DNA of 64,000 nucleotides from Rahnella bruchi (lineage in GTDB: Bacteria; Pseudomonadota; Gammaproteobacteria; Enterobacterales; Enterobacteriaceae), in NCBI RefSeq assembly GCF_003614975.1, contig NZ_QZWI01000011.1, positions 103,828 through 167,827 of the forward strand, written 5' to 3'. The translations under genes and the position numbers were made by a program. Positions within the stretch are counted from its first letter, which is position 1. Each line of letters begins with the position of its first letter. Positions 7,783-17,081 of this stretch are shown piece by piece. The notes beneath the pieces are model-generated. The model ran no database searches. It had not been told where the DNA came from and worked only from the letters and a program-made list of their open reading frames with translations.

Positions 7783-8766
7783 ATGACGGCAACGATTAAA
7801 ACGGCGGTAGTGCAGTTTCAGCATCAGGCCGGAAACAAAAAATATAACCTGATGATGATGGAAGGTTTTATTCAGCAGGCGGCAATTAACGGCGTGCAGA
7901 TCCTGGCGTTTCCGGAAATGTGTATCAGCGGCTACTGGCATGTGCCGAAACTGGATAACGACGGTGTGGCGGCGCTGGCCGAATCTGTGGAAACTGGTTC
8001 CTCCGTGCGCCTTATCCGCAAACTGGCTGTGAAACATCAGATGCTGATTGGTGCCGGTTTTATCGAACGCGGCGATGACGGGCGTCTTTACAACGCCTAC
8101 GCTGCCTGTATGCCTGACGGATCTGTTTATACACACCGCAAAATGCACGCGTTTGAACATCCTTCTATCAGTTGCGGTGATGCGTATACCGTGTTTGATA
8201 CGCCGTGGGGCGTGAAAGTGGGGATCCTGATTTGCTGGGATAACAATCTGGTGGAAAACGCGCGGGCGACGGCGCTGCTGGGTGCAGACATTTTACTGGC
8301 ACCGCATCAGACCGGCGGCACAAATTCCCGCAGCCCTTATGGCATGAAACCCATTCCGCTGGAATTATGGGAACAACGCGCCACGCGCCAGGAGGAAATC
8401 ACCGCAGCCTTTAAAGGCGCCAGTGGTCGTGAATGGCTGTTGCGCTGGCTGCCTTCACGGGCGCACGATAATGGTATGTTTATCTTGTTCAGCAATGGCG
8501 TGGGCGCAGATGACGATGAAGTCCGCACCGGTAACGCGATGATCATCGACCCCTATGGCCGCATCGTTAAAGAAACCTGGGCGGCGGCAGACGCGATGGT
8601 GAGTGCTGAACTGGATCTTTCGCTCATTCCGATGAGTACCGGAAGACGTTGGATGGCAGGCAGGCGTCCGGAGCTCTACCACACTCTGACTGAGCGGCAG
8701 GGCTACGAACGTGATGCGATTACGGCGCGTTTTTCCGAAGAATTACCGGGAATTAAAACGCGCTAA
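7783..8766 (+). CDS. Nitrilase/carbon-nitrogen hydrolase family protein
   Basis: The 327-residue protein has the Glu-Lys-Cys triad of the nitrilase superfamily: Glu in LAFPEMCISG (about 46), Lys in HRKMHAF (about 120) and Cys in GILICWDNN (about 154). A second conserved region, FILFSNGVGADDDEVRTGNA, supports the fold. The enzyme would hydrolyse an amide or nitrile in the cytoplasm; the branch (aliphatic amidase, nitrilase or N-carbamoyl hydrolase) is not resolved. The ATG at 7783 follows CGGAGAATAACC; longer in-frame extensions cross the divergent LysR gene and are rejected. Confidence 0.85.
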   Translation: MTATIKTAVVQFQHQAGNKKYNLMMMEGFIQQAAINGVQILAFPEMCISGYWHVPKLDNDGVAALAESVETGSSVRLIRKLAVKHQMLIGAGFIERGDDGRLYNAYAACMPDGSVYTHRKMHAFEHPSISCGDAYTVFDTPWGVKVGILICWDNNLVENARATALLGADILLAPHQTGGTNSRSPYGMKPIPLELWEQRATRQEEITAAFKGASGREWLLRWLPSRAHDNGMFILFSNGVGADDDEVRTGNAMIIDPYGRIVKETWAAADAMVSAELDLSLIPMSTGRRWMAGRRPELYHTLTERQGYERDAITARFSEELPGIKTR

Positions 8767-8790
8767 ATACCCCAGACCTTAAGGGATGTT

Positions 8791-9105
8791 TCAGGCGAGC
8801 ACTGAACCCACCAGATAAAACATCACCATGCTCAGAATTACCACTACCACCGTATTTCTGATAAACAGCGCGAACATCACGCTGAAGACGGTTCCCCAAA
8901 AATACGGATTATCGGGAAAGGCGCGCAGTGCGCCGTTTTCAGCCACGATAATCGGGCCGCAAATTGCGGTCAGTAAACACGGGGCGGCGTATTTCAGCGC
9001 CTGATTGACGAATGCCGGTAAGCGCACCGGCAGACGTGGCTCAAGAAATACATAACGGTTGAAAAACACCACGCCCGCCAACGTCAAAAGCAGTGTCCAG
9101 CTCAT
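8791..9105 (-). CDS. azlD: AzlD-family small subunit of branched-chain amino acid exporter
   Basis: The 104-residue protein has four hydrophobic segments (SWTLLLTLAGVVFF, then KYAAPCLLTAICGPII, FWGTVFSVMFALFI, VVVVILSMVMFYLVG) and the NRYVFLEPRL region typical of AzlD. It partners AzlC in the inner membrane to export branched-chain amino acids. Its ATG overlaps the azlC stop as ATGA, showing translational coupling; a longer in-frame start inside azlC is rejected for that reason. Confidence 0.85.
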   Translation of the reverse strand: MSWTLLLTLAGVVFFNRYVFLEPRLPVRLPAFVNQALKYAAPCLLTAICGPIIVAENGALRAFPDNPYFWGTVFSVMFALFIRNTVVVVILSMVMFYLVGSVLA

Positions 9106-9809
9106 TCGTTTTCCCCGCACATCCGCGCAATAATCAGTGAAACCGCCATGCCTGACAGTCCGGCAATGATGATCGCGCCGGAGAAATGCAGCGCGGTGAA
9201 CAGCATCGATAAGCCCAGTGAACTGCATACACCCGCCAGGACCGCAGGCCGGTTAATCATCGGCACTACCAGCGAGGCAAATGTCGCGATGATGGAAAAA
9301 TCGAGGTGAAAACGCGCCAGATCAGGCACTGACGACGCCATCACAATGCCTGCCAGACTGCACAACACCCAGCACAGATAAAAAGTCAGCCCCGCGCCAA
9401 TCATAAATCCGGGCGTCAGAGGATGGCGCTCTTTATGCGATGCGCTGAGTGCGAACAGTTCGTCTGTCAGCAGAAATCCCACCGGAATGCGCAGGCGCGC
9501 CGCGAAGGCGGAAACAGGTTTTCTCAGCGTCAGGCCGTACAAAAAGTGTTGCGCGGTGAGAAAGAAAACCGACACCACGATCACCGGCAGACTGGCACCG
9601 GACATCAGCATCGCCAGCGTCACCAGCTGCGCGGCTCCGGCGTATATAATTGCCGACATCCCGAGGCTTTGCGAAAACGTCAGGCCGGACTGCACCGCCA
9701 TCGAACCGGCCAGAATTCCCCACGGGATAACCGACAGACACAGCGGCAGCATGGCGACCATGCCGTACAAAAAACCGCTGCGGCCGGTCAGATTTTTGGA
9801 AAGAGTCAT
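9102..9809 (-). CDS. azlC: AzlC-family large subunit of branched-chain amino acid exporter
   Basis: The 235-residue membrane protein matches AzlC: an early PLCLSVIPWGILAGSMAVQ, the IIYAGAAQLVTLAML segment, FFLTAQHFLYGLTLR and a GFLLTDELFAL motif, with about seven membrane helices. AzlC and AzlD form an exporter for leucine, isoleucine, valine and analogues. An AraC-family regulator lies 79 bases upstream on the same strand, an arrangement often seen for this pair. Confidence 0.9.
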   Translation of the reverse strand: MTLSKNLTGRSGFLYGMVAMLPLCLSVIPWGILAGSMAVQSGLTFSQSLGMSAIIYAGAAQLVTLAMLMSGASLPVIVVSVFFLTAQHFLYGLTLRKPVSAFAARLRIPVGFLLTDELFALSASHKERHPLTPGFMIGAGLTFYLCWVLCSLAGIVMASSVPDLARFHLDFSIIATFASLVVPMINRPAVLAGVCSSLGLSMLFTALHFSGAIIIAGLSGMAVSLIIARMCGENE

Positions 9810-9888
9810 GTTTAAAGTAAGCCGTAATGGATTGAACGGCTACTGTAGGCGGGCGGGAAATTCAGGTCTTGAATGAGATTGCTGCCGG

Positions 9889-10713
9889 TCAGAAAATTTT
9901 ATGCGCTTTCACGAACTGACCGGGCGTGACGCCAATCGCCCGTTTGAAATGGCGGTTGAGATGGCTTTGATCGGCAAATCCGGCCAGCAACGCTGTTTCT
10001 CCGATAGGCACGCCGCCGAGCAGACAGGCTTTGGCCTTACGTAACCGCGCCTGAATCAGCCAGGAATGCGGCGATAATCCGACCACTTTCTTAAACTGAC
10101 GCAGAAAATGCCAGGTGCTCAGCCCCGCGGCTTCAGCCAGTTCTGTCAGGCCGAAATCGGCTTCAGGACAATCGTTAAGTAAGTCTCTGATACGCAGAAC
10201 CTGTGCTTCGGCACCGCTCAGCGGGCGCGGCGTGACAGGCGATGAACAGTGGCGCATCACCAGCCAGGTCATCGTCGACATCAGCATGCTTTCCTTGAAC
10301 AGCTTATCGCCCGGCTGCATCAGCACGTCAAAGGTGAACTGTAGCTGCCGCGCCAGACCGGGGTCATACACCACCGGCTGCGCAAACCACGGGATTTCGC
10401 CGTTGATACTCAGCACATCGCGGGACAACGCCTGCATCAGCGAAGGATGCGGATAAATGGCGCGGTACGCCCAGCCTGTGTCGGTGCCGGCCTGTCCGGT
10501 ATGCACTTCATCGGGATTGACCAACACGATATGACCCTGTGGCGCGCAGTGTTCACCGCCGCTGCGGTAAAACCGTTGCGCGCCGTTTTCGATCAGTAAG
10601 ATGCAAAACGTTTCATGGACGTGACGCGAAAAACATTGTTCACGGTATCGCGCGTTAAGCATCTCCAGCCCGTTAAATTCGGCCAGATGATAATAATTTG
10701 CCTGTTCTTGCAT
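9889..10713 (-). CDS. AraC-family regulator with cupin-like sensor domain, next to azlCD
   Basis: Residues 1-150 form an AraC-type cupin arm (SRHVHETFCILLIENGAQRF, IVLVNPDEVHTGQAG). Residues about 170-274 carry two helix-turn-helix units (FGLTELAEAAGLSTWHFLRQ and IGETALLAGFADQSHLNRHF) ending in GVTPGQFVKAH. The gene precedes azlC on the same strand, so control of amino acid export is likely. The ligand is not known. Confidence 0.85.
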   Translation of the reverse strand: MQEQANYYHLAEFNGLEMLNARYREQCFSRHVHETFCILLIENGAQRFYRSGGEHCAPQGHIVLVNPDEVHTGQAGTDTGWAYRAIYPHPSLMQALSRDVLSINGEIPWFAQPVVYDPGLARQLQFTFDVLMQPGDKLFKESMLMSTMTWLVMRHCSSPVTPRPLSGAEAQVLRIRDLLNDCPEADFGLTELAEAAGLSTWHFLRQFKKVVGLSPHSWLIQARLRKAKACLLGGVPIGETALLAGFADQSHLNRHFKRAIGVTPGQFVKAHKIF

Positions 10714-10832
10714 GGGGATTACTGTACCGGAATGACGTATTTCTGGAAAAGAGGTTTCTGTATACCGACTCTGTTTTGGAAAATCTTGAACAAAATTGCT
10801 GTGCGGATGTTTTCTCTGACGCCAAAAACCTC

Positions 10833-11555
10833 TCAGAAAAACGCATCCCGCAGCAGCGACGCGCCCGCCACCAGAAGCATCACATCGATCAGCCGGTTGA
10901 ATGCGTTATCTGAAATACGGACGACCCACTTTTTACCGATTAGCATGCCGGCCACCAACGTCCCGCCAACCAGTAAACCGCTGACCAGCACATGCCACGG
11001 CATTGCACCAATGGCACTAAAGGTCGAGGCTTTGGCGAAGTAAATCGCAAAGGAGGCCGCCGCTTCGGTCGAGAGCAATGCGCCTTTCACCAGTCCGTAA
11101 CCGGCGAAAATGGGAATGGTCAGCGGGCCGGTTGAGAACACCACGCCGGTCAGAAATCCGGTCAGTGCGCCCGCCAGCGCCAGTTGCAGGCCGGTGAGGG
11201 GCAGCGCTTTGGTTTTTGCAAAGTGGCGCAGAGGGATCAGCAAAAAAAAGAACAGGCCGATGCAGATATCCGAGAGCCGCGCGGGCATCACCCACAGGGT
11301 ATTCGCGCCCAGCACGGCTGCCGGAATACCGGGCACGGAATACAGAAAGAACGCTTTCAGATTGATGTCTTTACGCCACAGCAGCACGCGGGAAATATTG
11401 CCGACAATCGCGGCAACGGCCATCACCGGGATGGCGGTTTTTGGCCCGAACGTCCAGGCCAGTGCGGGCAGTAAAATAATCGAACTGCCGGTGCCCACCA
11501 TGCCGCTGATAATGCCCGCAAGAATGCCCGTAATGGCAATAACCGCATATAACAC
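10833..11555 (-). CDS. TauE/SafE-family sulfite/organosulfonate-type exporter
   Basis: The start is GTG at 11555, supported by AAAGGAG seven bases upstream; an in-frame ATG further up lacks a site and overlaps the divergent LysR gene. The 240-residue protein has about eight membrane helices, with the typical GILAGIISGMVGTGSSIILL opening and a repeat-related second half (GALTGFLTGVVFSTGPLTIP). Family members export sulfite, sulfoacetate or other small anions across the inner membrane. The substrate here is unknown. The divergent LysR gene is its probable regulator. Confidence 0.85.
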   Translation of the reverse strand: MLYAVIAITGILAGIISGMVGTGSSIILLPALAWTFGPKTAIPVMAVAAIVGNISRVLLWRKDINLKAFFLYSVPGIPAAVLGANTLWVMPARLSDICIGLFFFLLIPLRHFAKTKALPLTGLQLALAGALTGFLTGVVFSTGPLTIPIFAGYGLVKGALLSTEAAASFAIYFAKASTFSAIGAMPWHVLVSGLLVGGTLVAGMLIGKKWVVRISDNAFNRLIDVMLLVAGASLLRDAFF

Positions 11556-11658
11556 GTTGCCTCTCCTTTGCTGATAAGTGATAGCGGCGATGTTAGCGCT
11601 GGGCTGCGGGCATGACCCGTGATAAAAAGTCACATAATGGTGAGTAAAAGGAGAATTC

Positions 11659-12561
11659 ATGCACGCACTTCCCCCGCTGACGGCGCTGCGCGCCTTTTTT
11701 GTGGCCTGCCACGCGGGCAGTTATACCGCCGCAGCGCAGGAGCTTTGCATCACGCACGGCGCGGTCAGCCGCCACATTCAGGTGGTGGAGAAATGGTTTG
11801 GCGTGAATTTATTCACAAAGGAAGGACAACGGCGGGTGCCGACGCCTTATGCCCTGACGCTGGCGCGGGAACTGGGCAGCGCGTTTGATACGCTGTCTGA
11901 TATCGCCCTGCGCTACGGCAACGGCGGGCGCAATAATGTCTTCAACGTCAGCGTGCCAACTACCATGAGCCTGAAATGGCTGCTGCCGCGGCTCGATGAT
12001 TTTTACGCCCGCTTTCCGGCAGCCAACTTACAGATTTCGACCGCCAATACCGAACAGCTGCACATTGTCGGGCATTACGATCTGCTGATCCGCCGTGAAC
12101 TCAGCGCCACGCAGTATTCGGCAATCCCCTTTCTTGGTGATACTCATTGCCTGATGGCCTCACCCGCACTGCTCAGCCGTTTGACGATTAAAAAACCAGA
12201 AGATGTGCTGAATTGTCTGCGTATTGAAACGCTGACGCGTCCCGGTCACTGGAATTTGTGGCTGGCAGCCGCAGGGCTTGGTAAAGCACCGGTCAGCGGT
12301 TTTCGCCGGTATGACCATTTTCACGTTTCGTTGCATGCGATGCTGGAAGGGATGGGTGTCGGGCTGGGGCCGGTCAGTACGTTATCGGCGGAAATCAGTC
12401 GCGGAAATCTGGTGCCGCTATTCCCGGAAATCACCGTCGCGCCTTGTCAGTATTTCGCTCTGACACCGGTCGGTGTACAGAAAACCCTGCTCCACCAAGC
12501 CTTTGAAGACTGGCTGGTGGAGCAGGGTCAGAGTGGTGATGAAAAAGCGTATCAGTCGTAG
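11659..12561 (+). CDS. LysR-family regulator (GcvA-like)
   Basis: The 300-residue protein opens with [20 protein letters not shown] and [20 protein letters not shown], the form typical of the GcvA/AmpR branch of LysR proteins. The effector domain includes [20 protein letters not shown] and [14 protein letters not shown]. It is divergent from the TauE-type exporter and probably regulates it. Its 3' end overlaps the 3' end of treF by ten bases. Confidence 0.85.
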   Translation: MHALPPLTALRAFFVACHAGSYTAAAQELCITHGAVSRHIQVVEKWFGVNLFTKEGQRRVPTPYALTLARELGSAFDTLSDIALRYGNGGRNNVFNVSVPTTMSLKWLLPRLDDFYARFPAANLQISTANTEQLHIVGHYDLLIRRELSATQYSAIPFLGDTHCLMASPALLSRLTIKKPEDVLNCLRIETLTRPGHWNLWLAAAGLGKAPVSGFRRYDHFHVSLHAMLEGMGVGLGPVSTLSAEISRGNLVPLFPEITVAPCQYFALTPVGVQKTLLHQAFEDWLVEQGQSGDEKAYQS

Positions 12562-14207
12562 TTTTCGCCGTATAAACCTATCAGGCGGCGCACAACGCCG
12601 TTGGTCCAGCCGAAGCCGTCCTGTAACGGGTATTCCCCGCCGCCACCTTCACGCGGCGCACCACCGGAAATGTGGTATTTCTCGATGAGTTTATGATTTT
12701 GCTGATAAAACTGATTCACAGTTTTCAGCCAGCTGCGGGCAATCTGGTCGCCCAGTGCGTCGTTGCCATACAGCTTGAACCCCTGAATTGCCATCCATTG
12801 CAGCGGCGCCCAGCCGTTAGGTTTATCCCACTGTTCGCCGGTTTCGTATTCAGTGGTCATCAGCCCACCCGGTGTCAGCAGGCGTGACTGTACTGCTTGT
12901 GCAATACGCACGGCCTGATGGTGTGTGGCCAGTCCGACGTACAGCGGCACCACGCTGGCGGCTGAAAACAGCGCCAGCTGCTGACGGTGCCAGTCGTAAT
13001 CACGGAAGCACCCTTCGGTTTCATCCCACAAGTAGCGGTTGATGGCTTCGCGTCGGTTTTCCGCTTTTTGCCGGAATTCCGCTTCGGTTGCCCGGTCGTT
13101 ATTCAGCCCGGAAATATTAGCAATGGCGCTTTCCAGTTTGAATAAAAACGCGTTCAGGTCGATGGGAATAAACTGCGTGGTGCGGATACTGGCCAGCCGG
13201 TGGCCATCACGCAGCCAGCGCGAGGAGTAATCCCAACCGGATTCGGCACCGGCGCGCAGGTCTCGATATACTTCATTGGCGGGACGACTCGAGTGCTTCG
13301 CGGTTTCCACATCTTCGCGCCAGGACTCATCACGCGGCGTGTCCCTGTCATCCCAGTAACGGTTGAGCAACGTGCCGTCAGGCAGACACACCGCATGGCG
13401 GTAAGCCTGATTGGGCGCCAGTGAATCGGCACCGTCCATCCAGAATTCATATTCCATTTTCAGATGATCAAGATAACGACGCGCGCCGCGCACGCCGTCC
13501 TCTTCAAACAGTTCGACCATCAGCGCAAAGACCGGCGGCTGCGAGCGGCTGAGATAATAAGTGCGGTTACCGTTAGGGATATGCCCGTAAATCTCGATCA
13601 TCCACGCAAAATTATCGGCCATGGTGCGCAGCAAATCGTTACGACCACTTTCCGCCAGGCCCAGCATGGTGAAGTACGAATCCCAATAGTAGGTTTCGCC
13701 AAAACGCCCGCCGGGTACCACGTAAGCCTGTGGAAGGGGCAAAAGTGACGACCAGGACACGTGGTCTTCCGGCTGGCGCGTCAGCACCGGCCAGAGTTTG
13801 TCGATGTGCTGTTTAAGCGAATCACCGGGATCAGACACGTATTCATCACCGTGCGGTTCCGGCAGCCAGAAATGCGCCTCGACAAAGCGTTTCAGGTTAA
13901 AGCCCGGATGGTTTTTGATCCGCCGGTAACGCAGCAGGATATCCAGCGGATCCATTTTGGGCGGGCAATCGGGAAAGGTTTTGCTGTCGGCAAACAATTG
14001 CGAAGACTGAACGCTGGTGAACAGTTCCATATAACGGTCAGCCGGCGTTAAAGCATCGGAAGGCGGCAGCCCTTCGATCATCTCCGGTTCCGGTTCGGCG
14101 TCCATCATCCGGTCAAGGATCAGCTCAATAGGCTCGAGTTCGCTCAGACGAAACTCTTCGCCTTCCAGTGCTGCGATCTCCTTCGTCTGGTGTTTCTCAT
14201 TTAGCAT
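12552..14207 (-). CDS. treF: Cytoplasmic trehalase TreF
   Basis: The 551-residue GH37 enzyme hydrolyses trehalose to two glucose molecules. Trehalase signature 1 is seen as [18 protein letters not shown] (about 160-177) and signature 2 as [13 protein letters not shown] (about 458-470), with the glycine-rich end [20 protein letters not shown]. There is no signal peptide, and the N-terminal extension (about 60 acidic residues) is that of TreF, not periplasmic TreA. It lies 57 bases downstream of otsA on the same strand, placing degradation beside synthesis. Confidence 0.95.
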   Translation of the reverse strand: MLNEKHQTKEIAALEGEEFRLSELEPIELILDRMMDAEPEPEMIEGLPPSDALTPADRYMELFTSVQSSQLFADSKTFPDCPPKMDPLDILLRYRRIKNHPGFNLKRFVEAHFWLPEPHGDEYVSDPGDSLKQHIDKLWPVLTRQPEDHVSWSSLLPLPQAYVVPGGRFGETYYWDSYFTMLGLAESGRNDLLRTMADNFAWMIEIYGHIPNGNRTYYLSRSQPPVFALMVELFEEDGVRGARRYLDHLKMEYEFWMDGADSLAPNQAYRHAVCLPDGTLLNRYWDDRDTPRDESWREDVETAKHSSRPANEVYRDLRAGAESGWDYSSRWLRDGHRLASIRTTQFIPIDLNAFLFKLESAIANISGLNNDRATEAEFRQKAENRREAINRYLWDETEGCFRDYDWHRQQLALFSAASVVPLYVGLATHHQAVRIAQAVQSRLLTPGGLMTTEYETGEQWDKPNGWAPLQWMAIQGFKLYGNDALGDQIARSWLKTVNQFYQQNHKLIEKYHISGGAPREGGGGEYPLQDGFGWTNGVVRRLIGLYGENYD

Positions 14208-14264
14208 AAGCTACAGCCTTTTGGTTTGAGGGCTTTAAACATTGAGACAGCGAACGACGGCGTT

Positions 14265-15659
14265 TTATTGCCGGCCGTGCAGCGTCAGATTGTGCAGATC
14301 GCGCAAATAGGTTTCACCCCAGTTCGCGATATCATTTTTAGTCAGCACGGCCATCATGTCGTTGTAACGCGCCTGACGTTCGGCCAGGGGCATGGTCAGG
14401 GCTTTATCCAGCGCCGCCGCCACGTCATCACGGTCATAAGGATTGACAATCAATGCTGACGTCAGTTCATTCGCCGCCCCTGCGAATTGCGAAAGTACCA
14501 GCACACCGGGGTCTGCCGGATCCTGTGCCGCGACATATTCTTTCGCCACCAGATTCATGCCGTCACGCAGCGGCGTCACCAGCCCGACATCGGTCAGGCG
14601 GAACAATTTCATCAGCAGACTGCGCTGGAAATGCTGATTGAGATAAAACAGCGGCGTCTGATTCATGCTGCCGTATTTACCGTTGATGCGCCCGACTTCG
14701 GTTTCCAGCTGATGACGCAGTTCCTGATACGCCTGCACATCGCCGCGCGAGGTCGGCGCAATCTGGGTATAACGCACTTTGCCGCGATGCTGCGGGAATT
14801 TTTCCAGCAACGCTTCAAAGGCCAGAAAACGCTCCGGCAGTCCTTTGGTGTAATCAAGACGTTCGCAGGAAATAATATTTTGCGCTTCGCGAAGTTCGCG
14901 TTCAATGGCCGCCATTTTCGGTGGCAGCGGCCCTTCCGCCATCTCTTTGATACTTTCTGGCGCAATGCTGATCGGATACACGCCGGTCGTAAACGTATTG
15001 CCAAACGCCTGATGCGTGCCGGAATCCGTCTGTTCCAGCGACGTCAGCTGACTCAGATTATCCAGAAACGCCTGACGGTCGCTTTCAGTCTGGAAACCGA
15101 GCAGATCGTATTCGCTCATCATTTTGATAAGCTCATCGTGCGTCGGTACGGCGTTGAAGATTTCCGGCGTCGGGAACGGAATATGCAGGAAGAAACCGAT
15201 GCGGTTTTTCACGCCCAGCTTGCGTAACGCGGCGGCGAATGGCAGCAGGTGGTAATCGTGGATCCACAGAATATCGTCGTCTTTAATCAGCGGCTGTAAT
15301 CTTTTCGCCAGCAGGTCATTGACGCGACAGTAGCCGTCCCAGGCTTCACGCTGGAAATCGACCAGATCGGTGCGGTAATGCAGCGCTGGCCAGAGTACGG
15401 CATTGGAAAACTGGCAGTAATAGAGGTCGTAATCGTTCTGATCCAGCGGCACCGAGGCATAAGTGATGCCGTCATCTTCGACCACACTCAGCTCATCCTG
15501 GTCGTCTTCGCCGGAAATCTCGCTGATTTCGCCGTTCCAGCCAAACCACAGGCCGGAAGTATTTTTCAGTGCGTCAAGGATCCCCACGGCCAGCCCGCCT
15601 GCGGACTTCGACCCGTCAGGAATAGCAATACGGTTAGAAACAACAACCAGGCGGCTCAT
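14265..15659 (-). CDS. otsA: Trehalose-6-phosphate synthase OtsA
   Basis: The 464-residue GT20 enzyme makes trehalose 6-phosphate from UDP-glucose and glucose 6-phosphate. The N-terminus [16 protein letters not shown] and [11 protein letters not shown] forms the glucose-6-phosphate loop, HDYHLLPFA is the catalytic histidine region, and [20 protein letters not shown] carries the Arg/Lys pair that binds the UDP-glucose phosphates. [11 protein letters not shown] near the end is also conserved. Its ATG overlaps the otsB stop (ATGA), so the two are translationally coupled. Confidence 0.97.
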   Translation of the reverse strand: MSRLVVVSNRIAIPDGSKSAGGLAVGILDALKNTSGLWFGWNGEISEISGEDDQDELSVVEDDGITYASVPLDQNDYDLYYCQFSNAVLWPALHYRTDLVDFQREAWDGYCRVNDLLAKRLQPLIKDDDILWIHDYHLLPFAAALRKLGVKNRIGFFLHIPFPTPEIFNAVPTHDELIKMMSEYDLLGFQTESDRQAFLDNLSQLTSLEQTDSGTHQAFGNTFTTGVYPISIAPESIKEMAEGPLPPKMAAIERELREAQNIISCERLDYTKGLPERFLAFEALLEKFPQHRGKVRYTQIAPTSRGDVQAYQELRHQLETEVGRINGKYGSMNQTPLFYLNQHFQRSLLMKLFRLTDVGLVTPLRDGMNLVAKEYVAAQDPADPGVLVLSQFAGAANELTSALIVNPYDRDDVAAALDKALTMPLAERQARYNDMMAVLTKNDIANWGETYLRDLHNLTLHGRQ

Positions 15660-16450
15660 AATTCAGACTCCTTGTTAACAGTGAGTGTGTGACGTTGTAA
15701 CGCATCTATCCAGCGGTAAACGTCGTGAACGGTTTTAACACGGTACTGCGCCAGGCTTGAACCTTCGCCAACTTTAACGGAAATGCCATTCATCGCGTTG
15801 ACGACTTCAAAGCCCTTTTCGTCGGTCAGATCGTCACCGACAAACACCGGCACACGTCCTGCAAACGGCGGTTGCTGCATAAAATCATAAATCGCCGCGC
15901 CTTTGTCTTTGCCGCGCGGCTTGATTTCAATGACGCATTTCCCGGGCTGGAGCACCAGCTCAGGGTGTTTCGCCACCACCGATTCCGCCAGTTCGAGAAC
16001 GTGCTGCTGATGGAGCATCGCCTGACGGTAATGCAGCGCGAAGGCCATTCCTTTGATTTCCAGCAACGTGCCGGGAAGTTTTTGCATCCCGGCGGCGAGC
16101 GTTTCTTCAACGTCTTTTGCCATCTGCGCCGGTAACGTCACGCGGTGAAATTGTCCCGCGCCATCGCGCATTTCTGCGCCGTGGACACCCGCTGCGGGCA
16201 GAATTAACGGCGTGACCAGCTGATCCAGTTGTTCAACCGGACGGCCGGAAATCAGCGCCAGCGCGCCGGAGGACGCAGCAAACAACGTCTGCAAATGCTG
16301 GCGGACGTCGGACGGAATGGTCACGGCGTCGGGCTCATCGCAGATTTCGGCGAGGGTGCCATCGACATCGAAAAAGAAGGCGTATTGTTGACTGTCCGGG
16401 TGCGGAAGTAGCGGTGTTTCGGAGGTGTTTTCCTGAATTTCTGAGGTCAA
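15656..16450 (-). CDS. otsB: Trehalose-6-phosphate phosphatase OtsB
   Basis: The 264-residue HAD-superfamily phosphatase removes phosphate from trehalose 6-phosphate. The nucleophile motif is FFDVDGTLAEI (about 26-36), LISGRPVEQLDQL is the second HAD region, and VFVGDDLTDEKGFEVVNAM carries the Mg-binding acidic residues. It is first in the otsB-otsA-treF run. The upstream region contains a 15-bp tandem repeat and a TATATT-like -10; osmotic and stationary-phase control is known for this operon in E. coli and is only inferred here. Confidence 0.97.
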   Translation of the reverse strand: MTSEIQENTSETPLLPHPDSQQYAFFFDVDGTLAEICDEPDAVTIPSDVRQHLQTLFAASSGALALISGRPVEQLDQLVTPLILPAAGVHGAEMRDGAGQFHRVTLPAQMAKDVEETLAAGMQKLPGTLLEIKGMAFALHYRQAMLHQQHVLELAESVVAKHPELVLQPGKCVIEIKPRGKDKGAAIYDFMQQPPFAGRVPVFVGDDLTDEKGFEVVNAMNGISVKVGEGSSLAQYRVKTVHDVYRWIDALQRHTLTVNKESEL

Positions 16451-16533
16451 AGTAGTTCTCCTGCTGATAAGTTACGACACAACGCATCATTGCGCTGAAA
16501 ACCTTCGGGCGTTTTCTTGTTTTTTATTTTCGA

Positions 16534-16563
16534 ATTTCGAGTAAACAAATTTCGAATAAACAA
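16534..16563. repeat. 15-bp tandem repeat in the otsBA promoter region
   Basis: ATTTCGAGTAAACAA is followed directly by ATTTCGAATAAACAA with a single G/A difference. The repeat lies about 85-115 bases upstream of otsB. It could be a pair of regulator-binding half-sites or an AT-rich upstream promoter element. Confidence 0.6.
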
Positions 16564-16581
16564 ATATAGCCCCTTATCAGA

Positions 16582-16624
16582 GCACCGGCGGGATTATCAG
16601 ATTTATCCACAAGCCCGCCGGTGC
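16582..16624. repeat. Inverted repeat between otsB and the DUF2493-like gene
   Basis: GCACCGGCGGG (16582-16592) and CCCGCCGGTGC (16614-16624) are perfect 11-bp arms with a 21-base spacer. No T run follows on either strand, so it is not a clear terminator, although it may stabilise the end of the 16674 transcript. Confidence 0.55.
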
Positions 16625-16673
16625 CGGTCTGCATTGAAATAAACTTCAGAAACCCCCCGATAAAGTGACAATG

Positions 16674-17033
16674 TCACTCGTTAAGATATTGTCCGATATC
16701 AATCACTTTGATCCCCCTCCTGTTCGCCAGCGCAACACACTGCGCCGTGTCTTCTCCGCCTGAAAAAGCCAGCACCACATCCGGTCTGCTGTCTTCAAAC
16801 ATAAAGAAAATGCGGCGAATTTCCGCGTATTTACCGTGCAATGACCAGTTGGCCGGATAGCGCACGACGTGGACATTTACGCCGCGCGCCCAGCGTTCAA
16901 TTATTCCCCCAAGCGACTGATGGCCGCCGTGAATAATCACGCTGACGGTTTGTGATTGAACATATAAATCCAGCACCCGTGTCACCGTATGTATATCGGC
17001 ATAAAAGCGCCCTGCGCAAATCAGAACCCTCAT
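16674..17033 (-). CDS. DUF2493/SLOG-like small protein
   Basis: The 119-residue protein has a Rossmann-like SLOG signature: MRVLICAGRFYADIHTVTRV, VSVIIHGGHQSLGGIIERWA, PDVVLAFSGGEDTAQCVALA and a final KVIDIG strand. The two glycine-rich loops would bind a nucleotide-like ligand. Proteins of this type occur in mobile elements and in nucleotide-signalling contexts, but also singly on chromosomes. There is no partner gene here. The role is unknown. Confidence 0.65.
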   Translation of the reverse strand: MRVLICAGRFYADIHTVTRVLDLYVQSQTVSVIIHGGHQSLGGIIERWARGVNVHVVRYPANWSLHGKYAEIRRIFFMFEDSRPDVVLAFSGGEDTAQCVALANRRGIKVIDIGQYLNE

Positions 17034-17081
17034 CAGCTTCCCCTCTTTTTCTTCTTATGATGGCCATTTATTGTTGAGCAT

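Noticed and set aside
14487..15227. A 246-codon frame antisense to otsA
   Set aside because: Antisense shadow of a well-supported gene; no family features.
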